Shown: positions 1 through 11,231 of the stretch, one piece after another
Layout: every line of letters begins with the position of its first letter
Position numbering within the stretch: the stretch's first letter is position 1
NCBI RefSeq assembly: GCF_964340395.1
Contig: NC_135556.1
Span: forward strand, 24,042,723-24,070,222
Source: Glandiceps talaboti
Lineage: Eukaryota > Hemichordata > Enteropneusta > Spengelidae
DNA length: 27,500 nucleotides
Direction of reading: 5' to 3'
Made by a program: the position numbers and the translations under genes
Notes under the pieces: model-generated
Told to the model about the DNA's origin: nothing
Databases searched by the model: none
Seen by the model: only the letters and a program-made list of their open reading frames with translations

Positions 1-3000
1 AAACCCGGATCATCCTGGACACAAGGCGAGTAGGCGGCAATAACATAGGCACTTAGCAAACCTCTAAATGAGCTATAATATCGGTTTGTATAGGTAAGAA
101 CAGAGGTTGACGGAGGACCAGTTACTTCGAAATCAAGATAATGCCATTAGTATTGTGTGCTACGTACATCAAATATACTAGGCCCCTGATGTACGTTGAC
201 GTATGAGGTATTTCAAATTACAAGCAACGAGTAGGCGTATAAAAAATGATGTATCATCGTGGAAAATAGAAGGAATAGCAGTACATGTTTAGACAAACTA
301 AAAGTTATTTAAAAAGTCAGGAACGTATACTGCTTTTATGCAGTATTCAATATGGCGTATATGCGATGACAACGTTGTAATTCTAAAATTGAATGTCTGA
401 CAGAATCATTAACAAATTCACAGTTTCATTGTTGGAATAGTTTCAATTACATGAGGTGAAATAGGGTTCAACATTAAGCAGGTCCTACTGATGGAATTAC
501 CTTTTTTGAGGTTTTGAATGGTCTACTTCTACTAGGTTCATTATAACATTTGATATGGAGGTGACAATAATCATTACATCACAGCTACCCTTTTTAATAT
601 AATCCAAACCAATCATGTATAAAATACAGATTCATAGTTATGCATTATTCATAACACATTATCTTTAGTGAAAATGTCCGCATAGAAATCATGTTAAATG
701 TCACTATCGGTCACCGTAATTGGTAATATTTTTAGCGGGCAAAACGACGCGTCTTGCCATCAATCATATTTTTTTCAGTATATAACGGCATGCTGTTAGA
801 GTAAGGTGCAAAGGTGTGACAGATTTCATGTCATCGCAATGCTATTGCAAGATTCATTATTCTATAGTAGTGTGACTGACGGCAGTATACTGCATAAATA
901 GTTTTGTGGATAAGCAACTCCAAATATCTTGTGTCTAACCGGTAATTCCATATAATTGTCGCCATTGGCGATGTGATGTCAAAGCTGAACGAAAGGAAGG
1001 GTTTGCCATTGCTGAATTAAATACAGTGTGGCGTGATCTTTTCTGAAAGTTCTGGTGACATCGTAGAATACTACTACACTACCAATATAAATGTAGTGAA
1101 TTATTTAAACGGAGATGACATGCCGCAACGTTTTACGATAGGCGATATTTAAGTTTTGCATAATACCTTTTCTGATATTCCGGCGTCCCTATTGGATAAC
1201 ATGGTTCATCTTATGATCAGAATTATAGAGTTGTAATATGACACTACTATGTATCAATGTCGGATTGATACGACGTGTGATGACGTGCAAAACTACCATT
1301 AGCTCATTTCTGTTTTCGTTTCCCGCTGAAACGCGATCATGATTGATGTCCTCGGATCGTGGATCCGCATCTTGCCGCAAGGTTAAGATCATATTTTTTC
1401 ATTTATTGTAACAATTATGACATTTGAAAATGGTACAAAGCACAGTGACAGGATGAAGGTTGTTTATCTCTTAATTGAAAATACATCTATACATGTTTAT
1501 AAAACTATCAATTTCACAGATCTATTGTATTACTCGACTTTTGCAATCTTCGACAACGAATCACATCACAGGGAAACATATAGCGTGTAACCCATCTACG
1601 AAATATCTATCAAACACAACACAATCACATATAGTTTCTTTTCTGAGGACATCAAGACATGACTGTCACGCTGTTTAAATGACATATACACTATGAAAGA
1701 CGGAAACGGGATTATAATCCCAGCCCAGACCATTTTCTGAATTTTCTGTAAAGGTCTAAGTAAAAATAATTAAAGCGTACATGCCTTTTTAACAAATTTA
1801 ACAATAACCACATTTCACTGTACGTAGTCGCTAAACGAATATTACATATATAGGCCGTGGGCTTTAAGACGTTGGCAATTTTATCAATGGGTTTGACATT
1901 GTTGGCTCGACAAAACATTTGACTATATTCGAGTGTGTTTTATCCAAAGACCATCTGATAATTGTAATGAAACTAGATTCTTGTATTCGAATTTAGTCAG
2001 ACTCCTGTGCGTCTTATATGATATATTTGAATCGTATAGTTATTCTTAAAGGGTATATAATGTTCAAAGCAGACCTATACATTACCACAGACACAAGATT
2101 GATTTTAGCATCTTAGAAATAACGGACCCGTGTCTTGTACTAATCGATTGGATTACCCTAACTCTTACAATTAGTTCCCTTTTCCGCTCTAATGAATCAA
2201 CTAATAAAATTCAGCTACTATCGTTTAACAAATGAATAAATACATCTCCGATGGGATTAACCCACGTAAGGCCTTATTTGTTTAATCTTCGTGTTCAGAT
2301 TTCAGTAACTGACCTTATCTGTTCTTCTTTCTGTTGTTAGGTGAAACCTAAGAGATGAACTCAACCAGACTAATAAAGCAAACATGGAATCCAAACAAGA
2401 TTCGTTTATTTACAATCAAAATGAATCTATATAAAGTTGATACTCGAATGCCCTCACTATTCCTGTCTATATCCACAAACTTCAGTATGAACAATTGTGC
2501 ATTGCTCTACAGCGGTTCATTTTATTAAATACTGTGAGAAAGTTTATAATGATTATTGCTTATAGTTAGGTTTAGAGGACTATGACGTCACAAGTTCAAG
2601 ATGATTTGAACCACAATCACGACAGCGAAACGCAGTTATATTATAAGACCTGGACAAGTTAGAGACAGACATTGCAACAAAACAATCGCGTGATATGTCG
2701 AAGATATCATAATAGTGTGAAATGAGTGAGTGTATAACACATAATGTAATTACATTAGAATTTAGATATGGTACACACGGACCATCAACGGAAATGAAAC
2801 ACCACTTACATTGTTTTTCAATATCAATGAGTCTAGTCTACTATAAGTTTAATTATCATAGCTATTTCATATATCACTACATGTTCCAAAATCGTTTTAG
2901 TTTGCGTCCATCTATTCTTAGTTTGTATCATAGTTTACAGTATACCTGTGTCACGTTAAATCACGTTCGACCATTATTGTGTAAAACAAGTGAAAAAAAG

Positions 3001-3270
3001 GGGAAATATTTCAATGACTGTCTTCAGCATATGTCGAAATGGATGGTGGCTAGAATGGTTCCCAAGTTTGCACGGTTACTGTTCAAATGTGAATTGAATG
3101 CAATATAATTGAAAAAAACCGCGAATGTGCGAAACTAGTCCGAGATTCATACCGTTTTTCTACTCATTTATTGTAGTAATTTCAACTCAAATGTAAAAAA
3201 TTTGAGATAAAACACAAACCTTGCATAAAATACCTAAACATGTATAAACTTACAACGCTGTAATAATTGT
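1..3270. other. AT-rich intergenic DNA, no recognised gene
   Basis: I find no exon-like segment with recognisable protein similarity, no tRNA-like box pair and no long repeat here. The longest open frame, 2722-3108 on the plus strand (128 codons), has no domain I recognise, ordinary AT-rich composition and no visible splice context, so I treat it as chance. Confidence 0.6.
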
Positions 3271-3308
3271 ACCTACCTACCTACCTACCTACCTACATAC
3301 CTACCTAA
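3271..3308. repeat. (CTAC)n microsatellite
   Basis: About nine near-perfect CTAC tetramers with one CATA variant. They sit immediately before the CATA array, so the block is a compound microsatellite whose unit drifts from CTAC to CATA. Confidence 0.95.
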
Positions 3309-3318
3309 CCACCCCCAA

Positions 3319-3453
3319 ACATACACACATGCATACATGCATACATACATACATACATACATACATACATACATACATACATACATACATACATACATAC
3401 ACACATACACACATACACACACATACACACATACACACATACACATACATACA

Positions 3454-3485
<32 letters not shown>

Positions 3486-3571
3486 CACATACATACATAC
3501 ATACATACATACATACATACATACATACATACATACATACATACACACATACACACATACATATACATACA

Positions 3572-3605
<34 letters not shown>

Positions 3606-3631
3606 CATACATACATACATACATACATACA

Positions 3632-3661
<30 letters not shown>
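3319..3661. repeat. (CATA)n microsatellite, about 340 bp
   Basis: Long array of the tetramer CATA (TATG on the other strand), interrupted by CACA variants and two TTTA interruptions near 3454 and 3575. The segments around the two interruptions resemble each other, which suggests duplication of a larger block. Open frames read through it (HTYI or MYVC repeats) are repeat artefacts. Confidence 0.97.
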
Positions 3662-3662
<1 letters not shown>

Positions 3663-3689
3663 GTTGAGGGTAGAAGAAAATCAAGTCGG

Positions 3690-3745
3690 GTTTTTCGTCT
3701 CTACAAGCCTGTTTCGTGAGTAAATCACTCGTCAGGAGATGTTGA
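3690..3745 (-). ncRNA. hammerhead self-cleaving ribozyme (type I, minimal stem III)
   Basis: Read on the minus strand, the full hammerhead core is present in order. CUGACGA (consensus CUGANGA) is at 3735-3729. Stem II is GUGA (3728-3725) paired with UCAC (3719-3716), closing a 5-nt loop. The invariant GAAA is at 3715-3712. A very short stem III pairs C3711 with G3704 and A3710 with U3705 around a GGCU loop, and A3712 pairs with U3703. The cleavage triplet GUA is at 3704-3702, with scission predicted after A3702. Stem I is UCUC (3739-3736) paired with GAGA (3701-3698), followed by a mismatch, as expected for the internal loop that docks with loop II. Known background: hammerheads with tiny stem III occur in metazoan Penelope-like retroelements and other small retroelements. 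I see no reverse transcriptase next to it, so this would be a truncated or non-autonomous copy. Activity is inferred from the fold only. Confidence 0.82.
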
Positions 3746-3756
3746 TGTACTGAATA

Positions 3757-3825
3757 TATACATACATACATACATACATACATACATACATACATACATA
3801 CATACATACATACATACATACATAC
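3757..3825. repeat. (CATA)n microsatellite, second array
   Basis: About 17 CATA tetramers in the same orientation and register type as 3319-3661. The two arrays are separated only by the roughly 95-bp island that contains the hammerhead motif. Confidence 0.96.
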
Positions 3826-4777
3826 TACTGTCATGTCAATTTACATAAAACGAAACATATCTCTATACATATCAATTGTAATGGGTAGATCGCTATATCG
3901 TTCGTATATTTTAAATTTTCTCAGGGTGTGTTCTTTGAAATAGCTGTCAAACATTTCTTTTAATTTGGTCCAAAATGGGCAATTTCTGGTTGCACCATTT
4001 CTAGGATTCTATTATATGTAGTTAGTGAGTTTTTGCGTTGTCAGGTCATAGCTATTACTCCAATGACATGGTTTCACAATGTATACGTCGTGCTATAGTG
4101 ATTACACTGTGTTATTGGCATGATTATCAACTTTAGTTCTGTAAACATTGCCAAAAAGCCTTGACATATAGTTACCATGTACTTACACTCTACTATGGAA
4201 ACCAAATATGGGACTTCGAATATTCAGACAGTGTGGAACGTGTTCAGTTTAAATGGTATTGATCTTTGACAGGTGTATACATACATACACCAATACACTA
4301 ATCTGAACCAATGGGAAACCGTTGCATGCAATTAACGAAGACTTCAGTCACCTCTATTTATATGTATATCCAGAAAACAGCTTCCTGAAGAAAAACAACG
4401 AAAAATGCTTTGCTGGCAGATTTGACAGAGCCGACAGACTGTATCCTCGCAGAACGGTACCGTTCTCTGCTGACCAAATAAAATACAGATATACGTGTGA
4501 ATCGTCAATCGTGATGAAATGCACGATTCTGCACATTCCCCTGCAGCCTCCTGTAAAAATCTATAACAATTTCTGAGTGTAAGTGCAGACCCTTAACCGC
4601 TATGCAATGGGAAACTGATTATAATAATGGTTTAAAAATCTTTTTCATCTTTCCTGGGTTTTCATAAATTGTTATATTAAAAAAAATGATAATTGAATTG
4701 TAAAAAATTAAGACAGCAAAAATGAAGTTAATATAAAATTAATAATATAATATACAGGAAACAAAAGTAAGAAAAAA
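3826..4777. other. intergenic DNA, no recognised gene
   Basis: No recognisable coding or RNA feature. An 84-codon plus-strand frame at 4322-4576 is unmatched and overlaps an antisense frame of similar length, which is typical of chance. The last 150 bases are very A/T-rich and lead into the next microsatellite. Confidence 0.6.
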
Positions 4778-5109
<332 letters not shown>

Positions 5110-6600
5110 CTGCGTGGCAGGCATAACATGATGTCTTTGAGTCCTAAAGACATTGCTACAAGAGGTCTGCGATATTCACCCTTTCATGTTAATCATCCTA
5201 AGGCGTGGAAAATGTAAACTTACTGTAGATTCTGACACATGAAACCTGACAGAAGAGCAAGCAAAGATATGGAAGATGTAATATATATATTGTTCAGGGC
5301 GGCGTTACTTTAACTTAAATCTGGCGAAATAATAAGAATTGTCGCCTTGTATGGCAGGAATAGAAAAATGACAACGTCACTGATTATACGCTGGCGACTC
5401 GGACCCCACCAGTGCGTATATCTGAGCGAAAATTATTGTTTATTGCTCAAATTTGGGAACTTAAGCAAATGGTCCAAAGTTGTAAGTAAGAGCACCCTTC
5501 CATGTACACTGATATATTGGTTTTATTGAAAGCATGAGAGAACAACCAATAATTCCGAGTCCTGGTGGTACATGAACCATTGATTGTAGAATTCTCGCCA
5601 CTATCTATGTAAATATGACTATTGTGTTGAGTACTGGCGCTTAAAAGTACATCGAATTGGACAAAGATTAAAGAAAATTAGGTATACTTGTATGTGCTAG
5701 ATCAGGTTTGTTAACAAAGTCATTATAGAAACTGTACGCTTTCAGTGATCAAGGCCATCTAGAAAAGAAAAAAAGAGAAAAGAATCATTTTGCAATGGGT
5801 TAGATCTTAATTGAAAGAGCTCGTTTAAAAACAAAAAGGTTGCACCAGTACAGTGTGACCTTCTCAAATTGTTTACACACTTTATATAGTTTGTCAATCA
5901 TTCCATATATGTCCATACTAAGGAGCATAAATAGCAACTCTAATGTCTAGCCTTTATGTATCTTATCTCAATCGTCCCATGTTAAGTATTAGAGCAATTC
6001 GTAAATGGTCAGATCACAGCTAAAACTGTTCTTTAAATATTAACCGTTGATGTTGTCACTGTGTATTCATCATTGTGGAATGATTGATACATGAATTCCC
6101 TGGTTAATTCCTATATGACAAGTCGATGCTGCCAGCAATGATAAATAGCCTAGACTTTTTTAGATCTTAAAAGATTGCAAATTTATTGGCATCGTGATTA
6201 CGGTGAATGTATTGGTACGTCTATGTCAACAAACGATGTTATCACAAAGGTTTTGGATGACATTTATGATGATGCTAAAAGGTAGGAATTGTTTGTTAAG
6301 CCAGTTCGGTATAAAAATAAGAAAGAAAGAAAAGAAAAAAGAACAATGTCAATGCATCATGTACGCAGCAGTAGTAATTCAGTACAAAAAACGGCTCGAA
6401 TCTAATTTCGCATTATGAGCGGGCTTTTTCAAGAAATTTGAATTAACATGACATTGTATGTACTGATGAATTGGTATTATGGGTACCGGAATCTTTACGT
6501 CTTCAGCACTGTTGTCAATGTATTGTGCTGTTTTCAGATCCAGGTTCTATTTCAAAAATCTAAAATGGTGTGTGAAGGTGTGTACACATTTGAATGAGTA
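5110..6600. other. intergenic DNA, no recognised gene
   Basis: I see no supported gene. There are short purine-rich runs near 5762-5782 and 6320-6345. Short open frames (5347-5529, 6194-6418) show no domain. Confidence 0.6.

Positions 6601-6698
<98 letters not shown>
6601..6698. repeat. (GTCT)n microsatellite
   Basis: 98 bp of perfect GTCT tetramers. Degenerate GTCTG-type words continue to about 6755, indicating an older, decayed flank of the same array. Confidence 0.97.
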
Positions 6699-8901
6699 GA
6701 TGTCTGCTTGTTTATATAAAGCCTGTCTGATTGTCCGTCAGCCTGTCTGTCGGCCTGTTTAATTTGCGAGCGATGTCTCGCTTCTAATATCTGAAGTTGA
6801 CATTTTGAACCCTATAAGGCTACCAGACTACTTAAAGAATGAATTTGAATGGAAAGCCCCATCACCACATACACACTTACATTTTTAGCTTTTTATCAGC
6901 CGACCGATCGCGACAGCATCGTCATTTAATAGGCGGTTACTATGAGAAGTAGAGGGGGGTACGCCCTAAATCTACCCATTTATAATCCAAAAACAGACCC
7001 ATTGTTAGGTTATGATGCTGTGAAGATATTTCTCAGGCATGGAGACGTTTCCCGCATGTTACCGACCAATTGATTGGGGAATTGTGAGCTGAAAAGTCGA
7101 TCCATGTTTTCGGCTATTTTCGTAAATAGGTGACCTATCATTTGAGCGGCACATACCTGTATACCTTTCTATTATAGTTCCCCGGTCCCCTCCCCCAGGT
7201 GGGTGAGGTGGGGGATGGGGGGTGTTATCCGTTATGCGAATGACATGGTTCGGCTTTCTACCTGATTCCCCTGATTCCAGATATTGCGTATTAACTTGGG
7301 ATTACCATGGTGAGACGCTTGAATCTATTTTTTATTAACTAGATTATCGTGAGATTTTACGAGGTTTTACGAGATAGATAATAACATAGGTGTGCAAGAC
7401 TGTTCCTTTGAGTACATCTACCCACTTTATAGACATATATTGATAATAAAATCAGAATTCACATGACTAATCACAAAGGAAGGTAATTATTTAATGAACG
7501 GTAAACCATAATTGTGCATATTCTGAAATTAAATAGTCGATGAAGGCTAATGTAGCCTAAATATTAACATTCTAGTATTTTCATCGCTTTTTATCAAAAT
7601 TAATAAGGTGAAGTTTACACTCATGTCAAAAGATGGAAAATTCTGCAAATTCATTTATCATTATAAATTTAATTCCACTTGATTTCGATCACCTATCTTA
7701 TGTTTTTCAATTTAGGACAAACATTTCATATTTCATAACAAGAAACCAGCCAAAAAATCAACAGTTGATAATTTGCATGAATGCCGAGTATCCGATTCAG
7801 AGCCCCAAGCTACGTACGTGACATTAGCAGAAGCTAACATAGAGGGCGCTATTAAAATTAGAAATGTGAATTTTTCTAGCTCCAGTAGTTACTGCATTCT
7901 CCAACAGGGTTCGTAACACTATAGATTCCCAGCAATGATGTAATGTATTTATTTCTGGTTTGTGATGAACAAAATATGTCACTGTCTGAATCTTTAGGGT
8001 AGTTTTCAATAAGTAAACCCAAGCATGACTTTGGTTGAGACTTCAGATTTGGTCATTTTGTTAAATAGTTCTGATTTTCTTTTTGGTGAATATTTTGAAT
8101 TTTCAACAAATTGTTGAAATATTTTTGGTCAAAAATGATATCTTGACTTATAAGATACATTAGACAGCTGTGATCCAATTGCAATACATGACAAAAACCA
8201 GTTGTGTGAATACTGGTCTATGGATAATAATGAGATCCTAAACAGGGCATTGTTTGGTATACTAAGACTTTATTTAAATATTGTATGAAAAATTTGGGAC
8301 CTGGAAATGAAAATGTACAACGCACTACTTGGCATGGTAAATCCATAGAATGTGGGCTACAGTAAAATCAAAGACTTCACTTTCATAGAAATTCATAGAT
8401 ACTCAAAGTTTGAGCATTTCACAAAATTATTAGACTTTGACTGAAAATAGCATTTTAAAGTAGAAATGAAATATTGAAGGCACTGCCATAAATAGTATGT
8501 AATGCTGTGACAGGGGCACCCTCAAACATCAGTCAGAGGAGGCGGTGAGGGTGGAGCAAAACAACGTATCTTAAAGTCTGTGCCATAAATAACTTCTTTG
8601 ATTTTGTTATCAACAAAGATATGCCAAAATGTAAGATCCAAAAATCTTTCTGGCTATAAAACATCATTTATCATGACAGAAGAAAGACCAAATCAAAGGT
8701 CTATATGAACAGTACTGACACAACAACTTAACTGTACATTATACAAATGTACCTGTATTTCTGCCTTGACCTTTGGAAACTCATGGATGTGGTATTTGCT
8801 TTTGAAAAAGCAGGTCTCAGTTAATTCTACCATTATACAATTATCAGTAAATTAGCCAAACATTAACACAAGTAGTCATGCCGAGAACTAAAACTACTCA
8901 A
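6699..8901. other. intergenic DNA, no recognised gene
   Basis: No gene recognised. A short G-rich tract at about 7197-7222 faces a C-rich tract at about 7179-7197; together they could form an imperfect hairpin or other non-B structure. Short open frames at 7633-7821 and 7824-8009 are unmatched. Confidence 0.6.
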
Positions 8902-9163
8902 TAGCCCCATCTACACGTAGGTCATCCTACCTGAGGTAGGATAAATTAGTGTCTACACGTAGGAACATTGCGGAGTAGATGTCTTGTGTTCCCTCCTGAC
9001 AGTACATATGACAAAGTCAGGAAGGTTTCAGGAAACCTCTCAAAGGTGTCCTAAGTCAGGACAGTTTCAGGACAGGTTCAGGACATGTTTGCGTCTACAC
9101 GGGTTTCAAACTATCCTGAATCCTACCTCAGGTAGGATTTTTAGTGCCTTGTAGATGGGGCTA
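8902..9163. mobile_element. MITE with terminal inverted repeats
   Basis: The first 14 bases, TAGCCCCATCTACA, recur exactly inverted at the right end. A further 18-bp inverted match (TCCTACCTGAGGTAGGAT, itself near-palindromic) lies just inside each end, at about 8924-8941 and 9121-9138. TA is present at both outer ends and may be the target duplication, or part of the repeat. The interior has no coding capacity and repeats TCAGGACA/TCAGGAAA words and two TCTACACG words. At 262 bp with no ORF, this is a non-autonomous DNA transposon. The superfamily is not certain; a TA target would fit Tc1/mariner-like, while the word CATCTACACG also occurs in some hAT-type elements. Confidence 0.85.
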
Positions 9164-10496
9164 ATGACTCACTTTTACATAACTCATACTAGTACTTTAT
9201 TGGTCTGACAGCAATGTAGACACACAAATCTCTCAAGAGGGCCATCAATTACTTGGTATAGTATTCTATAACATTAATGAACTACCCCTGTGAAAACGTC
9301 TTCAGCATAACATCATAACAATTGTATGGCAATGAAAAAACATTTGATATTAGCACATTTTATTATGGGTATCCACTCCCTAATGATACTTTATTGATGA
9401 GAAGAAAATATTGTTGTGGCAGACTGACAGATCAGCCATTGTGGGCACGGTCTAATCTCCCTTTCCCCAAACTATAAGGACAGGCTGATAATCCCGGACT
9501 GATGACAGCCTATTCTTGTGGCAGTGGACATTCACTAACGTCACTGCTATGAACTGACACCTTCTTGAATCATCATTAGCTGAATCATGTATACTTAATT
9601 TACCCTAGTCTGTCAATGCAGTACAAGTTCACTGAAAAACAAATATACAAGTAATGTAATGGTTTGGCTGTACACATGTTAGCTTAAAAAAAAGCTTGAA
9701 AATCAACTGTTTGATTGTTCATACATAATATGTCCTTGACTTGTAGTTACTGTATATACAACATTTTGCACAGTTCAAGTACATCAAGTAAAAAAGTTCT
9801 CCCATGATGCATAGTGTATGCTTCTCCAATTCCTCAGAATTGTTCCTCTTTATTATCAGGGTTCTAAAACTTTAGCAAAAAAATGGTAATGATACCATAT
9901 TCAGATTGTTGAAAAAACAAAAGATTATATAGTTTTGACACTAGGGGCACTACGTGGGAGCAGCTTTTGAAGTGGAGGTAAGGGATGTTTGGGTACTATA
10001 ATCTCCTTTGCAAAGTCATTGGTGTTGACGCGAGTCATTCAAAGTCAGGTAATTTTGTTTTCAATGATTTAATATTTAGAAACTCTATAGACATTTTAGA
10101 CTTATACTGCTGACTGCTTTGTATACTATAAACATGTGATTGGTGTCAAAAGACCAACATTTAAGTTCTCTTTGTCCATGATCTGCTATACTCTCATTTA
10201 ATGCTTCAAGGGGAATGCCACCCTCAGGTATTTTCATTAACTTTGGGTTCTAGAAAGTCATTTCATTATTTCACTTCACATAGACTTAACTTGATTGCCA
10301 AGGAACACCAAATTGAAATGCCTTGTTCAATCTCAATTGTTCCTTCAGTGGTGCCCCATTGCATCATGGGTCTTAGTAGACATGAATATCTATTAGATGC
10401 ACACTGCATATTCATGACTCCTAAGTGCTTATTTCCTTTAGATCAACAGTGGCATTCCCCTAGACTTACTCAAGACTCTGGGCTTTTTCTCTCTCT
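9164..10496. other. intergenic DNA downstream of WBP4, no recognised gene
   Basis: No exon or RNA gene recognised. A 114-codon plus-strand frame at 10201-10545 has no recognisable domain and lies opposite the probable WBP4 3' UTR; I consider it chance. Confidence 0.55.
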
Positions 10497-10502
10497 TTAT
10501 TT
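10497..10502 (-). promoter_or_regulatory. candidate WBP4 polyadenylation signal (AATAAA)
   Basis: This is the first AATAAA on the minus strand downstream of the WBP4 stop at 11027, implying a 3' UTR of roughly 0.5 kb. There is no transcript evidence, and a different site could be used. Confidence 0.4.
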
Positions 10503-11026
10503 GAATAAATTTTTTGACACTTTACTGTTCTTTTGTGTGAAATAGAAACCTGAGTGAGAAATTGCTAACAGTTAGATGAACACAAAGCCCACAAAGGATG
10601 CCTTTACTAACTTTGAAATGAATAAAAAATTCAAAACATTTGATGATTATGAGATCAAAAACAATCTCCCAAGGGACTAGTGCCTGTCTAGTGTTCACCT
10701 TTGACTTCTGTCCAAAAGTTATGCAAAGTTGGTAACAGGAATATGGTACATTAACTGTGTGTAAAATAAATGTTGCTATATTCTCTCTGAACATGGTCAC
10801 AATGCATGAAGTCCTTCTGAGCATCCACGTCATAAACTGAATATCAATTCACTCACTTTATGCAAAAGTGGGGATCAAAAAAGTGACCAGATGCAAGATA
10901 CATCCTTCACGGTATCCCCACTGACCGGACTGCTAGAGTAGGTGTTACCAGTCTCTGAGTTGTCTTGTGAACAATTCTTAGAGAAAACAGTGAAAACTTT
11001 ATACAAGCACATGTAGATGTTCAGTC

Positions 11027-11231
11027 TCATGATTCTTCTTCTCTTTTCTTGATATTTCTATTTCCAAATTTTCTTTTCTTGAATCCTACATTTGTTGAGT
11101 CATTAGATCCTGCAAGGGACCCAACTGTCTTTTCTTTGAATTTTAGCCTAACCTTTGGTTCTTGTGTTGTGGAAACAATTGGTGCAGTGAAGAATTGTCT
11201 TGCCTCAGGAAGTTGTAAGTCAGTTGTTTCA
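11027..11231 (-). CDS. WBP4: WBP4 coding exon 8 (C-terminus and stop)
   Basis: 205 nt ending in TGA at 11029-11027. It contains EPKVRLKFKEKTVGSLAG and GFKKRKFGNRNIKK, which align with EPKVVFKEKTVTSLG and the basic FKKRRTENGKSRN tail of vertebrate WBP4. Acceptor TTTGCAG. Confidence 0.94.

Noticed and set aside
2722-3108. 128-codon plus-strand open frame
   Set aside because: No recognisable domain, AT-rich ordinary codon use and no splice or promoter context. It is possible but unsupported as a gene.
3285-3834. Long open frames with MYVC or HTYI repeats in all phases across the CATA array
   Set aside because: A tetranucleotide repeat without stop codons gives open frames automatically. They have no start context or domain and occur on both strands. 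The minus-strand frame LLTSDLLTKQACRDEKPD is simply the translation of the ribozyme island.
10201-10545. 114-codon plus-strand open frame
   Set aside because: No domain match that I recognise, and it lies opposite the likely WBP4 3' UTR. Chance frame.
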